From JAPPHA01 sp963662705 (GTDB taxonomy: Bacteria > Pseudomonadota > Alphaproteobacteria > Rhodobacterales > Rhodobacteraceae), in assembly GCA_963662705.2 (NCBI GenBank), contig OY759767.1, positions 4,154,001 through 4,218,000 on the forward strand: DNA of 64,000 nucleotides, given 5' to 3'. Every line of letters begins with the position of its first letter. Within the stretch, counting starts at the first letter, position 1. Below the pieces are notes generated by a model. That model was given only the letters and a program-made list of their open reading frames with translations, had not been told where the DNA came from and searched no databases. Shown here piece by piece: positions 53,131-63,590 of this stretch. A program made the position numbers and the translations under genes.

Positions 53131-54616
53131 TGAGCAGCACCTCAGCGCCATGATGTTGTTGGCACCGGTCAACGACCCAGTGCGCACCACTCTTCTTCAT
53201 CCGTCCGCAGATCACCGATTTGCAGCCGCCCTCGATCACTCCCGAACCCACCGGCATGCCCTTCGCACGGTATTCATCGTAGCGCATCCTGTGGAGGTTG
53301 TTGCGGAAATAGCCGACGCACTTCGCGACCGCATCATGTACTGCCGCGTACGGCGACAACTCCCGGATCACCGGTTCGACCTTGCCGGCCTTGAGCAGCG
53401 CCTTCAGCCGCTCGTAGAGGCGCTCCTCCGCCACCGGGTCCGTCTCGATCGCCCGGACTGCATCGTGCTGGTATTCCAGCGCTTGGAACCGGTCGAGGGT
53501 CCAGGTCACCTTGCCACTGCCGAAGACCTTGTCCGCAGTGTTCTCGATCCACGCAGACGCGTCCGAGACGATCACGATCTCCCGTGCATCATGCGCCCCG
53601 CGCCTCAGTGCCTCGCGCTCAAGGCGTGCCTCAAAGGCGGACATCCCGCATTCAGGGACCGCGGCACTGTCAATCGCCGCCGACTGTGTGATGCTCCCCT
53701 GCACCGTCGCAGCCTTGCCGGACTTCGGGTCCGGTTCCATCTCGTAGAACCGCAGAAGCTTCGCCTCGCGGGTCTTCGAGCCGCCGTCCTCCTGCTTGCT
53801 GGCGCGGCCTTCCAGCACCTCCTTGCGCATCGGGATCCCGGTGCCGTCGATCGATACATGGATCTGGTTCGGGACCTCGCCCACAGTTGCAACTTCCTCA
53901 CGCTCGAAACGGACTGCGTCCCCGCCTGGCTCCACAACCTTGCTCCACAGGCGCGAGCAGCCGACGGAGATGCCAGACAACTCATTGAGAAGATAGGCTG
54001 ACTTGCGATTGGGAACCTCAACCGCCAGTTCCGCAATCATCCGCTCAACGCCCGGCGACATCGAGGTCCCCTCAAGACCCAGGTAGTCGTCAAGCGGGAC
54101 CTTCTGTCGCCGCCGCTTCATCCTCCGCCCGCATTTCGGGCACTCCGGAGCAGGAAGCTCCGCGTCCTTGCCTTCGAGAAGCGTCCGGTAGAGCGCGGCA
54201 GACCCCGCCAGCGCGGTCTCCCGAAGCTGCAGCTCAATCGCGTCGAGATCAGGGCGCGCATGCGTCAACTCAACCGCAACGCGACCGAAATCCCGGTCAA
54301 GGGCTTCGGAAACACCGCTCCGCACCAATCCCTCCACAGCCCCGTCACTCCCGTCCTCCCCCGCGGAACCGGCCAGCGAAAATGGCGCCTGAAACAGAGC
54401 AATCCGTTCCCGCAACGCCTCAAGTTCCGAACTCGAAACAACCCGGACCTCAACATCCCGGCCGTCGCAGGCATGATGAACCCAGACACCATCGCAGTGC
54501 GTCAATACACCCGGATGCGTGGTGGCCACGTCCGGCCCAAGCTTCAGCAACGCTTCCGCGATGTCCGCGTCCCGGTATCGGGCATCATCCTTTCCCTTGT
54601 CATGCCTGTCGGTCAT
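52871..54616 (-). CDS. ISKra4-type transposase
   Basis: The 581-residue frame has an N-terminal region with a zinc ribbon (LPAPECPKCGRRMKRRRQKV), a central RNase H-like part (IHVSIDGTGIPMRKEVLEG, EIVIVSDASAWIENTADKV) and the C-terminal signature KGMPVGSGVIEGGCKSVICG. These match ISKra4-group transposases. After about NLDEVYLPFQERANLFGK the last 70 codons may be non-native, running into DNA beside the beta-barrel gene. A truncated homologue of its 3' end lies at 43991-44240. Terminal repeats not determined. Confidence 0.8.
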   Translation of the reverse strand: MTDRHDKGKDDARYRDADIAEALLKLGPDVATTHPGVLTHCDGVWVHHACDGRDVEVRVVSSSELEALRERIALFQAPFSLAGSAGEDGSDGAVEGLVRSGVSEALDRDFGRVAVELTHARPDLDAIELQLRETALAGSAALYRTLLEGKDAELPAPECPKCGRRMKRRRQKVPLDDYLGLEGTSMSPGVERMIAELAVEVPNRKSAYLLNELSGISVGCSRLWSKVVEPGGDAVRFEREEVATVGEVPNQIHVSIDGTGIPMRKEVLEGRASKQEDGGSKTREAKLLRFYEMEPDPKSGKAATVQGSITQSAAIDSAAVPECGMSAFEARLEREALRRGAHDAREIVIVSDASAWIENTADKVFGSGKVTWTLDRFQALEYQHDAVRAIETDPVAEERLYERLKALLKAGKVEPVIRELSPYAAVHDAVAKCVGYFRNNLHRMRYDEYRAKGMPVGSGVIEGGCKSVICGRMKKSGAHWVVDRCQQHHGAEVLLNLDEVYLPFQERANLFGKSRGSVCLEIVSGHWIQSVPEPSGSPPLMVRRTTNYALWRPQSRKSPGHDRRIREISAPSANFARCTDE

Positions 54617-54970
54617 CTGCTCGTATTCCTGCCTGTGATTTTATTGATCTCGGCGCACCCCGCAGCCGTCAAAGCCGAAGCGAAACACCGCAGGAATCAA
54701 GACAGCAAACGAATCCGCGCAAGCCCCAAATCAAAACCGTGGAGAAAAACGAACGCACCCTTCGACGAAGGCGTTCTGCGCAGGTTTTCCGCTCGATGAA
54801 GTGGAGCTCGACGCCAGTCCTGCGCGCAGAGCCGCGACCGGCCACTGTACTTATTAAATTTTTCGATCTGTTCGTTTGGTCGGTTATCGGCCGCGTTTAC
54901 ACGTGCGGGGTACGCCCAAGAATGAATTGGGGGCCGGACGATCGTCGTGCATCCATTTTCGGTTTCGGCA
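54617..54970. other. Upstream region of the autotransporter gene
   Basis: About 350 bp without a supported gene. An AT-rich pocket near 54852 (TTATTAAATTTTTCGATC) may hold the promoter of the autotransporter gene. Confidence 0.4.
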
Positions 54971-57716
54971 ATGAGGTCCCGGCCGGACCGAGGTGCTGCC
55001 CTGCCGTGCGTTTGGCGCGGTGGGCGGGGCGGTGCCCACGGCGCGCCGCTCCGACGGGCGCAACGTCCTTTGCGAAATCCATGTCGAGCCATCGCGCTCC
55101 TTGTTGCGGCACTCACGCTCGCGGCATTTGTTTATTTTGCGGCCGGCGCACAAGCCCAGACAGCCGTATGCAGCGACACGCCGGCGGCCGACCAGAGGAT
55201 CGAATGCACGCAACCGGAGACCTCCAGACAGCCGATCGACATAGATGCGTCGGATGTCACCATACAGACCACGAGCAGCAACGAGGATGTTGTCTCCGCC
55301 GAGCATGACGGCACCGGCAAAGTCACCGTCAGAGTGCGGCGCGGCAGCATCTCGACGACGGGAGACAGTGCCAAGGGCATTTCCGTCAATCACGCCGGCA
55401 ACGGCAATATCGCGATCCGCGTGGAGGGCGGCAGCATCTCGACGACGGGCGATTTTTCCGATGGAATCCGCGGCAGTCACGCCGGCACCGGAGATATCGA
55501 CATCGATATCCGGGATGCTCTCATCGCGACAGCCGGTCGTTCCGCGTTCGGTGTATACGGAAAAGCCATCGAACAGGATTCGGGCAACGTTAGCATCTAT
55601 CTGGAAGATGTCGCAATCGCATCGCACAGTCAGGACCTCGATTCGGACGGCGAAACCTACTCCCACGGTGTGTTCGTCTTGAATTTGAACAGCAGCGGGC
55701 ACATCGGCATCGACATTCGGGGCGGCAGCGTCGAAACGATGGGCGTCTGGTCTAACGGCGTCTGGGCCCATCACACAGGAACCGGAGATATCGACATCGA
55801 TATCCGCGGCGCTCGCATCAACACATTGGGTAAGTTTTCCGAAGGCGTCTCAGGGACGCAGGTCGGCGAAGGCGATATCCGCATCATCTTGCAAAACACC
55901 GTCATCGAGACTGCCGGTGTCGATGGTGATGGCCTGTTCGCCGAAAATTACATTCAATTCGACGAACAACCGTCTAAACAGGGCAACGTCGATATCGATA
56001 TTCGCGGCGGCAGCATCACGACAAAAGCGCGCAACGCCTGGTCCGTCTGGGCCTTCGTCGGGGAACGCGTGACGGGCGACATCCGGATTCATCTTGAAGG
56101 TGTCGATATTCGAACCGAAGGTACGGAGGTCGATTCCGACAACAGAACCTATTCCGTCGGTGTCGCCGCCAGGCACTCCGGCCAGGGCAATATCGGCATT
56201 GTTATCCGGGGCGGCAGGATCCTGACCAGCGGGGCGGCTTCGCACGGCATATTCGTTCGTCACGACGGGCAGGGGCCGTCCCGGTCCACGAATCTTTCCG
56301 TCGGAGGCACAGTCGTTGCAGCAGGCGAAGACGCCGATGGTATTCGTATCGGACAGCTCGGCGAGAACGGAGGCGTGGAAGGCGCCGCGGCTCTGGCAGG
56401 CGATGGCTACCGCAAGCAGACTGTGCGGGTGAACGGTCGTGTGCTGGGCGGATCGGGCGTCGGCGCAGGAATTTACCTTGCGGGCGGTGGCCGGGTCATC
56501 GTCGGGCCGCAGGGCCATGTCGGCGCGACGTCAGGAACTGCGATCCGCGCCGTGGGTGACACGGTCGTTGAGGGGCAGACGATCCCGCGCAGGCTCCTGG
56601 TCCACCTGCTGCCCGGCGGCAACCTGGTCTCGGACCTTCTCGGCGGCATCATCAAGAACGACGGCGGACAGACCGTGGTGCTGGTCCACGGCACCGCCAT
56701 CTACGACAGCGAGAACGGCGGACCGCAGTTCGTCTGGGCGCCGAACGGCCCGCACGACATTAGGCTGGTCGACGGCTTCACCGGCATGGATTTCACCGCG
56801 CCGGATTCCTTTATCATGCGCACCGCGCCGCGCGCGGCGGTCTACGAGGCGCTGCCGGGCGCGCTGCTGCGGATCGAAATCGGCGGCGGCATCGGCGAAG
56901 GAAAGCTGCGCACAACGGACTCGCCGCACTGGCTGCGCCTCGGCGGCGGCTTCCGCACCTACCGGCCGCAGCACGCGACCGTGGGCGGACGTTACCGGTA
57001 TTCCCGTTACAGAGCAGAAGCCGGCATGGACTTCCGGATCGACGACGGCCTGACCGGCTGGCTCGGCGTCCGGCTGGTCTCGGGCGCGGCCCGGGTCTCG
57101 TCGCCGGCCGGCGGCGGCCGGATCGCCGCCCTGGGTTACGGCCTTTCGGGCGGGCTGGACTGGCAGGGAAACGACGGCTGGTACGGCACGGGCCGCCTTT
57201 CGCTGACCCGTTACAGCGCGGACATTTCCTCGGCGGCCCGGGGCCGGCTCAGGAAGGGCGCAACCGCCCTTGTCCACGCCGTAAACCTGGAAGGCGGCCG
57301 GCGCTTTTCGCTCGGTGGAAAGACGACGTTGACCGCGCTGGCCTGGCTGAGCCGTTCGGGCGTATCCATGGGAAACTTCCGCGGCTGTGTATTCCGAGGT
57401 CTCGTTCGGCGGCACAAGACGGGTTATTGCCGGCGCAGGCGCGGTCGTCGAGACCGGTATGAAAACGAGCGGCGGTGCGGACGCGCTCATGCTGCGCGGC
57501 GAGCTGGGCGCGGAGCGGGCATTCGGCGGCGATACGGCGGTCACGGTCTCCGGCACGAGGCTGACCTCGAAAGCCCCGCCGACCGGGCTTTTGCTCGGCG
57601 TCGGCGGCACCTACCGCAGCGGCGGCCTCACGCTGCACGGCGCGCTCCGGGCGAACGGACTGGTCTCGGGCGATACGGCCTACTCCGCCCGGCTCGAACT
57701 GCGCACGGCTTTCTGA
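54971..57716 (+). pseudogene. Type V autotransporter with repetitive beta-helix passenger, one frameshift
   Basis: The start at ATG 54971 is uncertain, with a long N-region before the signal helix (AIALLVAALTLAAFVYFAAG). The passenger is built from imperfect repeats around GTGDIDIDIRGG-SI-T-G-FS-GI, typical of right-handed beta-helix adhesins. From about residue 650 an autotransporter barrel begins (LRLGGGFRTYRPQH, AGMDFRIDDGLTGWLGVRLV). Near 57340-57390 one base is missing; the other frame carries AVYSEVSFGGTRRVIAGAGA and ends SARLELRTAF, with the terminal Phe expected for insertion. Without the shift the product would be about 915 residues. Confidence 0.82.
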
Positions 57717-57939
57717 CCGTCCCCGCCAGGGCGGCAGTCTACTGGGAATAGCGGCCAGTGCCGCGTGCCGCCTTTTCCTTTGCAGCGGCCATCGGGCATC
57801 CTGTAGGAATAGCTTCGAGTCCGCCGACCCCTACGCGGCAGAGCGGTTCGGCATGGCCGTCGCGGGCGGGTCGATCGCCCGGGACAGCGCGATGGCGATG
57901 GCGGCGGCGGCCGGGATGACGCCGCCCTCGCCCAGCGGA
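57717..57939. other. Gap between the autotransporter and module copy 2
   Basis: No gene recognised. The parD part of the module is missing here; similarity to copies 1 and 3 begins in mid-parE. Confidence 0.4.
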
Positions 57940-58208
57940 TTGGCTATGGCGAAGCCCTTGAGGACGCGCTCGACCATGCAGAGGCCCGGATTCTTGAGAT
58001 CCGCGCGGCGGCGGGCCGCATCGCTGCCGCACCGCACCGGGGCGAGAGAAACGACTAAGCCCTGCCGGGCCCGCGGCACCTGACCATCGGTCGGGCAGTC
58101 GACCGGTTTGATATCGACGACGACCGCCGGACCGTCCGTCTACTGGCAATATTCTTCGGTGGGCAGAACCACATTCGGCACATGACGACCCGTCTACTCG
58201 GAGACTGA
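57940..58208 (+). pseudogene. ParE-type toxin, module copy 2, truncated and stopped
   Basis: The frame reads GYGEALEDALDHAEARILEI, RAAAGRIAAAPHRGERND, an in-frame TAA, then PRHLTIGRAVDRFDIDDDRR and IFFGGQNHIRHMTTRLLGD. It lacks the first third of the gene and the whole parD. It is non-functional. Confidence 0.85.
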
Positions 58209-58606
58209 CCTGGATTGCCTCTTGCAGGCGCGTCGTATGGCTCATCAACGTTGTAAACTCGAATTCGAGACCGATCGTCCCCGACCGAATGCTCACACCC
58301 GGCAATAAACCCTGGGCACAAAACCGCGATCGAGATGACCGACGCAACCAGGAATCCGGGGACCGGTTGGGCAATAATCTCAGGTTGCCTTGATCGGTGT
58401 CGTGCGCCGCGCTCTGCTCGATGGTGGCCCTGTGATTCCGGGTGTGCCCATGCGCAGGAATTCAATTTTCAGCTGTGGAGTTGGATCCCGGAATATTCAG
58501 GCTTGAAACGACGGGCAACCTGCGAGCCAGCACATCATTCACGCTTGAATGGACCCCGAAGCCCGTCCGACCAGCCCAGGTCGGGAAGAGCCCGGACGCC
58601 ATGATA
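58209..58606. repeat. 398-bp spacer, copy 2
   Basis: Same length and position as in copies 1 and 3. It contains TTGGATCCCGGAATATTCAG (from 58481), the motif shared with the dispersed-element end. Confidence 0.8.
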
Positions 58607-60172
58607 CTACCCGGCGGCCTCGACCCTGACCTCCAGGAGGTTTCGCGCTTCCCTTCCGCACACAACGCCGATCAGGTGGACAGGTTCTCCGCGACCGCGG
58701 TATTTCTCCGTGTAGCCTTGTTCCCGCATCTGGGTGATTGCGGCACTCAGCGCAGCGGCCGCGTCACTGTCCCCATCCGCCATCTTGAACTCCAGCACGA
58801 ACACCTGCCCGCCCGTCAGAACCACCATGTCCGCGCGGCCATGGCTCGATGCGTCCTCTGTCCGGACATCCACGCCGATGGCACGGAAACACATGTGCAG
58901 GAGGCTGGCATACCAGGCCTCGTAGCGGGCGAGATCGCCGCTCGCGTGCCACTGGTAGGGGATCCCCGAGAGATATGAGCGGAACCGTTCGGCAAATCCC
59001 CGGAAATCATTCGCCTCGAGAAGCGCACAGAGTTCCCTGCCCTGTTTCAGCGTCTCCAATCCCGCCTTTCCCAAATACCGAAGCAACTCGTCATTCAGGC
59101 TGATCCGCACCGCGAGATTGGGATAGTCCAGCCTGTAGTAGGTTCTGAAACCTTCCCTCCACTCGTCAGCGATGGTCAGATAACCGGTCTGGAACAGGAG
59201 CGCCTCGATCCCGATGTCGTCGACGTCGAACTTCGAGACAAGCGACATGTCGGCCACCCGGTTCTCCAGTTCCATCGGGCTGACGGATCTCGCCATCAGC
59301 ATCTTGAACAGGAATGTTGGAGACCCGGTCTCGAACCAGTAGGGCCGGAACTCGCGGCTGTCGAGCAGAAGCAGCACGTCATAGGGGTTGTAGACCTGCT
59401 CCCCGCCCCGCCAGCGATAGCCATTGTACCAGGTCCGGATGTCCTCCCGGTCCAGTCCGTCGAGTTCCGGTCCGAACACACGGTCAACATCATCTTCCGT
59501 GTAACCGCAGATCGTGGTGTAGCGCGGATTGAGGCTGATGTCCTCGAGATTGTTGAGGCCCGAGAACAGGCTAACCTTCGAGAACATGCTCACTCCGGTG
59601 ACGAAGACGAAGCGGACATGTTCGGCACTGCCCTTGATGATCCCGTAGAACCCGCGCAGGTAGTCCCGGTTGGCGGTCGCGAGTTCCGGATCATGAAGCA
59701 CGTCGAGGATCGGCTTGTCATACTCGTCCACCAGGACGACCACCCGCTGCCCGGTGGTGTGATGCAGTAGATACAGAACATTTTGCAGGCGTTCGGGCCC
59801 GGCACCGGAGGTCGAAGACGGATCGAGCCCTGCCGCGTGTTCAATAATCGCCAGTTGATTGAGGATGCTGCGCTCAAGATCCTCGGGATCGTTGTACTTC
59901 CCGTCGAAGCTCAATCGCACCACCGGATGACGGACAGACCAGTCCCAATGTCCGTGGATGCCCAGGCCCTGGAACAGCACTTCGTGTCCCGCGAACAGCG
60001 ATCTCAGAGTATCCAGCAGGAGGCTCTTTCCGAACCGACGCGGCCGTGACAGGAAATAGTAGCGCCCGTCGTCCACCAGCTGCCGGACGAGAGGAGTCTT
60101 GTCGACATAGTAGAATTCCTCCTCCCGCATCGTCCGGAAGTCCTGGATCCCGATCGGCAGACGTCGGCCCAT
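58607..60172 (-). CDS. AAA-ATPase with PD-(D/E)XK nuclease domain, copy 2
   Basis: The 521-residue protein starts at ATG 60172 (GGAG upstream): GIQDFRTMREEEFYYVDKTP, P-loop variant SRPRRFGKSLLLDTL, Walker B VVVLVDEYDKPILD, nuclease motif GRADMVVLTGGQVFVLEFKM. It is nearly identical to copy 1 except for a variable segment after the P-loop region (HAAGLDPSSTSGAGPERLQN against NAGLPAVSRTSGSEFLLDLL), which may be the recognition or regulatory part. The frame stays open far upstream (to 60580), but homology to copy 1 supports this start. It appears intact although its parDE is dead. Confidence 0.9.
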   Translation of the reverse strand: MGRRLPIGIQDFRTMREEEFYYVDKTPLVRQLVDDGRYYFLSRPRRFGKSLLLDTLRSLFAGHEVLFQGLGIHGHWDWSVRHPVVRLSFDGKYNDPEDLERSILNQLAIIEHAAGLDPSSTSGAGPERLQNVLYLLHHTTGQRVVVLVDEYDKPILDVLHDPELATANRDYLRGFYGIIKGSAEHVRFVFVTGVSMFSKVSLFSGLNNLEDISLNPRYTTICGYTEDDVDRVFGPELDGLDREDIRTWYNGYRWRGGEQVYNPYDVLLLLDSREFRPYWFETGSPTFLFKMLMARSVSPMELENRVADMSLVSKFDVDDIGIEALLFQTGYLTIADEWREGFRTYYRLDYPNLAVRISLNDELLRYLGKAGLETLKQGRELCALLEANDFRGFAERFRSYLSGIPYQWHASGDLARYEAWYASLLHMCFRAIGVDVRTEDASSHGRADMVVLTGGQVFVLEFKMADGDSDAAAALSAAITQMREQGYTEKYRGRGEPVHLIGVVCGREARNLLEVRVEAAG

Positions 60173-60319
60173 TGTCGCTCTCCATCCGGTTCCCGGTTCG
60201 CAGAAAAAGGCGGTCGCTGGCCTTTCCCCGTGCGGGACTTGCTGTGACTGTACCCGCACCGGTGCGCTCGACACAATCCTTTCATGATGTGGAGCAGTCA
60301 GCCGCTTGAAGCCCGGGTC

Positions 60320-60580
60320 CCGATTGCCGATCCTCACCATTCCGCCGTCGAACTTCGGCAGGGAGGACACGAAATCGTCTTTTGGATCGCAGGGCGCCTG
60401 CTCTACAAGAATTCTAATCGCGATGACTTCAACCTTGCTTGAGCCGTCAGCGTGGTCGGATGGAAATAGACCCCTGCCAAATTGTGGCAAACTGAAACTC
60501 CGGCCGCCAGCACTTACGAACCGCCTTCCGTCGTTGACGGGCATCCACAGGATGGGTTCTTCCGCACAACGGCGTTGCAA
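60320..60580 (-). pseudogene. Remnant of a gene upstream of the AAA gene, copy 2
   Basis: Counterpart of 48536-48790: VIAIRILVEQAPCDPKDDFV, SSLPKFDGGMVRIGNRDPG. Here no stop separates it from the AAA frame. Confidence 0.45.
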
Positions 60581-60599
60581 TCACGCTTTGGCATGAACC

Positions 60600-62452
60600 G
60601 GCTCGGCTTGTTGATCGTGCGATGAAAGTCGTGTTGGCAGCTGGCACAAGGCGCGGCGTTCCGGGTGGTTTGCCGCGTTCATTCCCATTTGCAGCAATCC
60701 TGTTGTGTCGACCCTGTCGTCGCGATTACCTTGTTTCAGGGTCCTGTTGTCGCCGGTTTTCGATGACGGCTCGGCCTTCCGCGGGATGGCTTTGGCTCCG
60801 GCCACGACACCGGGCGCCGGGAACGGATGATGCCTCCGCCGCCCGGTCCGTGCGGCGGTTGTCAGTCCTGTCGTGTCACGGTCCTGATCCGGGGTCGCGG
60901 TTTTCGGCCATTCCGGACGGTGACGTGCCGGAAGGCTCCGCCTCCGTCTTCGGGACGCCATGCTCAAGGGAAGAGAATTGAGGACGAGTCGGACGTCTTG
61001 GTTTGTGCTCATGTTTTCGGCGGCCAGGCGCACGATGCCCCTGGAACGGGAAGACCTCTCTGATTGCCCGGCGATCGAGTGGTCCGGGTCCACCCGAACG
61101 CGGACGGCAACCGCGCGCTGCATTGGCTGATGACGGAGAATGGCTCGCACGAGGCTGCTGCTGGCGTGTCGTTTCCCGGGGAGACCCGTCCACGATGCTT
61201 GGCCATTGTCGACGATTAGCGGTTCAATCCGCGCGGCGTGAATCCCGGCCAAGCAACCGATCCCCGGGACATGGTTTCGATCCACCCTCATGCATCCCAT
61301 TGCCGGATTCTCGCGGTACGCCGCCAGCGCCAGGAAACGATTTCGGACCTGCGGGAACGTCCGGGGGGCGAGGCGTCGTCCAACATGCGTGCCGAAATTC
61401 CCGATCGGCCTCTGCGGAAGCCTGCAGGCGCGTGAGAACCCGGTGGACACCGGTCTCAACGGACGCCGTCGTCGGGAACGAAGACCGGCTACGGGTAGCC
61501 ACGCAATCGGCCTCGCCGTGTGAACCGTGGATCCTTCGCCGGCAATAGATTTCGCCACGCCGCCATACAGATCCACGGCGAAAGGCGATCACCCGCCTCG
61601 CCGATAAACGGTGTCCTCGATGGATGAACATGCGGTTCAACGCATGCGCGAAGCGGCGAAAAGGGCGCCCGTCACTTCGAGGATCCTGATCCGGCGCGGG
61701 AACGGGTCGTCGCGAACATGGACGAACTCACGCGCCGACTCCGCGAGAATACCGGGTGAAATGCCCAGGTGATTTTGGTTGTCTTCGGTGATTCCCCACC
61801 TAAAGACCTCCTTGCGGGCTTCTTTGGGGTCAATCCAGATGGTATCCAGGGGCGACCCGGTCATGGGCATTTTCCGTCCTTGTCGCTGTACGCGCGACCG
61901 TCGGGACTGCCAAACCATGGATGTACCGACGGCTCGAGCGGCCGTGACCGGACGCGTTCAGTGCCGCTGAGGCAGCAATCCCGGTGATGTCGTCATGCCC
62001 ATGTCACAGCGCACGGCGAACGCGATGGGGAGCCGAAAGAGAAAGAGCGGCACGAACACTGCCACCGCGATCATGTGGCCGGAATTGTGCCGGGCTTCCC
62101 GAACCCCTCCGTGTTTGTGAAGGCCGCGGCAACGATGACTCCGATTGCCTCACTCCCGAGCTTCAGGATCCGGCATCCACACTTGATCGAACCTGCATAT
62201 CATCACAGAACGGTGTACGAGGTACTGGCGATGCGTAACCGCAAAATAATCTCGTCATGATGCGGCGTGTTTCCTTAGCGCAGGTGGTGGCAGTTTGGAA
62301 AGCAACGCATGCGGAAACGTGGCGACCGCCCGCAACCCGCCGACTGTACTGAGGTTCCTGATGGTGCGACGCGCTTCCAGCATGATTCCCCGCATCACCA
62401 CCCTTCCTTTCACCTCGCCCCCTCTACGAACGGGCGAAAGGCGATGAATGGC
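60600..62452. other. 1.85-kb stretch without a recognised gene
   Basis: The longest open frame (minus, 60581-61576) and several plus-strand frames have no family features and look like chance frames in GC-rich DNA or strongly decayed transposase sequence. No repeat or RNA signal was recognised. Confidence 0.4.
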
Positions 62453-62585
62453 GTAATCAACAATATCATGCCCGTGAATGCCTACATTGCGCCGATCCGT
62501 TCGGCGAGGGAAAGTCCTGGATGACGCTACCGCCGCTATTGACATTGGTGCTACCTGGTGCCACCTTTGGAGGCAGGAGGCCCAT

Positions 62586-62861
62586 ATGACCGTCAAAACC
62601 TCGATTTCGCTCACCGATGAACAACATGCTTTCGCAATGGAGTTGGTGGAAACAGGACGCTACGGGAGCCTTAGCGCGGTTTTCCAGCAAGGTGTCAACC
62701 TGTTGCGCCAGCGTATTGACGCCGAAGATCTGGAACTCGTGGCACTGCGCGAGATTCTCGCCCGCCGCCGTACTGGTGCCTTTGCCGGTGCCGAACGGAT
62801 GGACAACCGCCTGAACCGGATGATTGCAGGGAAGCGGCGCGCACGTGGCGTACCGTCTTGA
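62586..62861 (+). CDS. parD: ParD-type antitoxin, copy 3
   Basis: The 91-residue protein has the same start MTVKTSISLTDEQHAFAMEL after AGGAGG. It differs from copy 1 at a few positions (IDAEDLELVALREILARRRT, MDNRLNRMIAGKRRARGVPS). It is intact and overlaps parE. Confidence 0.9.
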   Translation: MTVKTSISLTDEQHAFAMELVETGRYGSLSAVFQQGVNLLRQRIDAEDLELVALREILARRRTGAFAGAERMDNRLNRMIAGKRRARGVPS

Positions 62862-63192
62862 GTTATCGGTCGAGGCAGAACGCGATTTCGGGCTGATATT
62901 CGACCACCTCTCCGACAGCTATCTTGGCTTTGGCGAAGCCCTTGAGGACGCGTTTGACCATGCAGAAGCCCGGATTCTGGAGATCCGCGCGGCGGCGGAC
63001 CGCATCGCAGCCGCACCGCACCGGGGCGAGAGACACGACAATATCCTGCCGGGCCTGCGGCACCTGACCATCGGTCGGGCAGTCTATTGGTTCGATGTCG
63101 ACGACGACCGCCGGACCGTCCGTATACTGGCAATATTCTTCGGCGGGCAGGACCACATCCGGCACATGATGGCCCGGCTACTCGGAGACTGA
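62845..63192 (+). CDS. parE: ParE/RelE-type toxin, copy 3
   Basis: GTG 62845 starts AYRLELSVEAERDFGLIFDH, with RIAAAPHRGERHDNILPGLR and RILAIFFGGQDHIRHMMARL. It differs from copy 1 mainly in the N-terminal helix and around residue 85, so cross-neutralisation by the copy 1 antitoxin is uncertain. It overlaps parD by 17 bases and appears intact. Confidence 0.87.
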   Translation: MAYRLELSVEAERDFGLIFDHLSDSYLGFGEALEDAFDHAEARILEIRAAADRIAAAPHRGERHDNILPGLRHLTIGRAVYWFDVDDDRRTVRILAIFFGGQDHIRHMMARLLGD

Positions 63193-63590
63193 CCTGGATT
63201 GCCTCTTGCGGGCGCGCCGTACGACTCTTCAACGTTGCAAACTCGAATTCGAGACCGATCGTCCCCGACCGAATGCTCACACCCGGCAGTAAACCCTGGG
63301 CACAAAATCGCGACCGAGATGACCGACGCAACCTGGAATCCGGGGACCGGTTGGGCAATAATCTCAGGTTGCCTCGATCGGTGTCGTGCGCCGCGCTCCG
63401 CTCGATGGTGGCGCTGTGATTCCGGGTGTGCCCATGCGCAGGAATTCAATTTTCAGTTGTGGTGTTGGATCCCGGAATATTCAGGCTTGAAACGGCGCTC
63501 AACCTGCGAGCCAACACATCATTCACGCTTGAATGGACCCCGAAGCCCGGCCGACCAGCCTGGGTCGGGAAGAGCCCGGACGCCATGAAA
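63193..63590. repeat. 398-bp spacer, copy 3
   Basis: Same length as the other two spacers. The shared end motif lies at 63463-63496 (TTGGATCCCGGAATATTCAG). Confidence 0.8.

Noticed and set aside
60581..61576. Minus-strand open frame of 331 codons
   Set aside because: Arg/Pro-rich text without domain, signal or ribosome site; overlapping frames of similar quality on the other strand. Kept only as part of an unassigned stretch.
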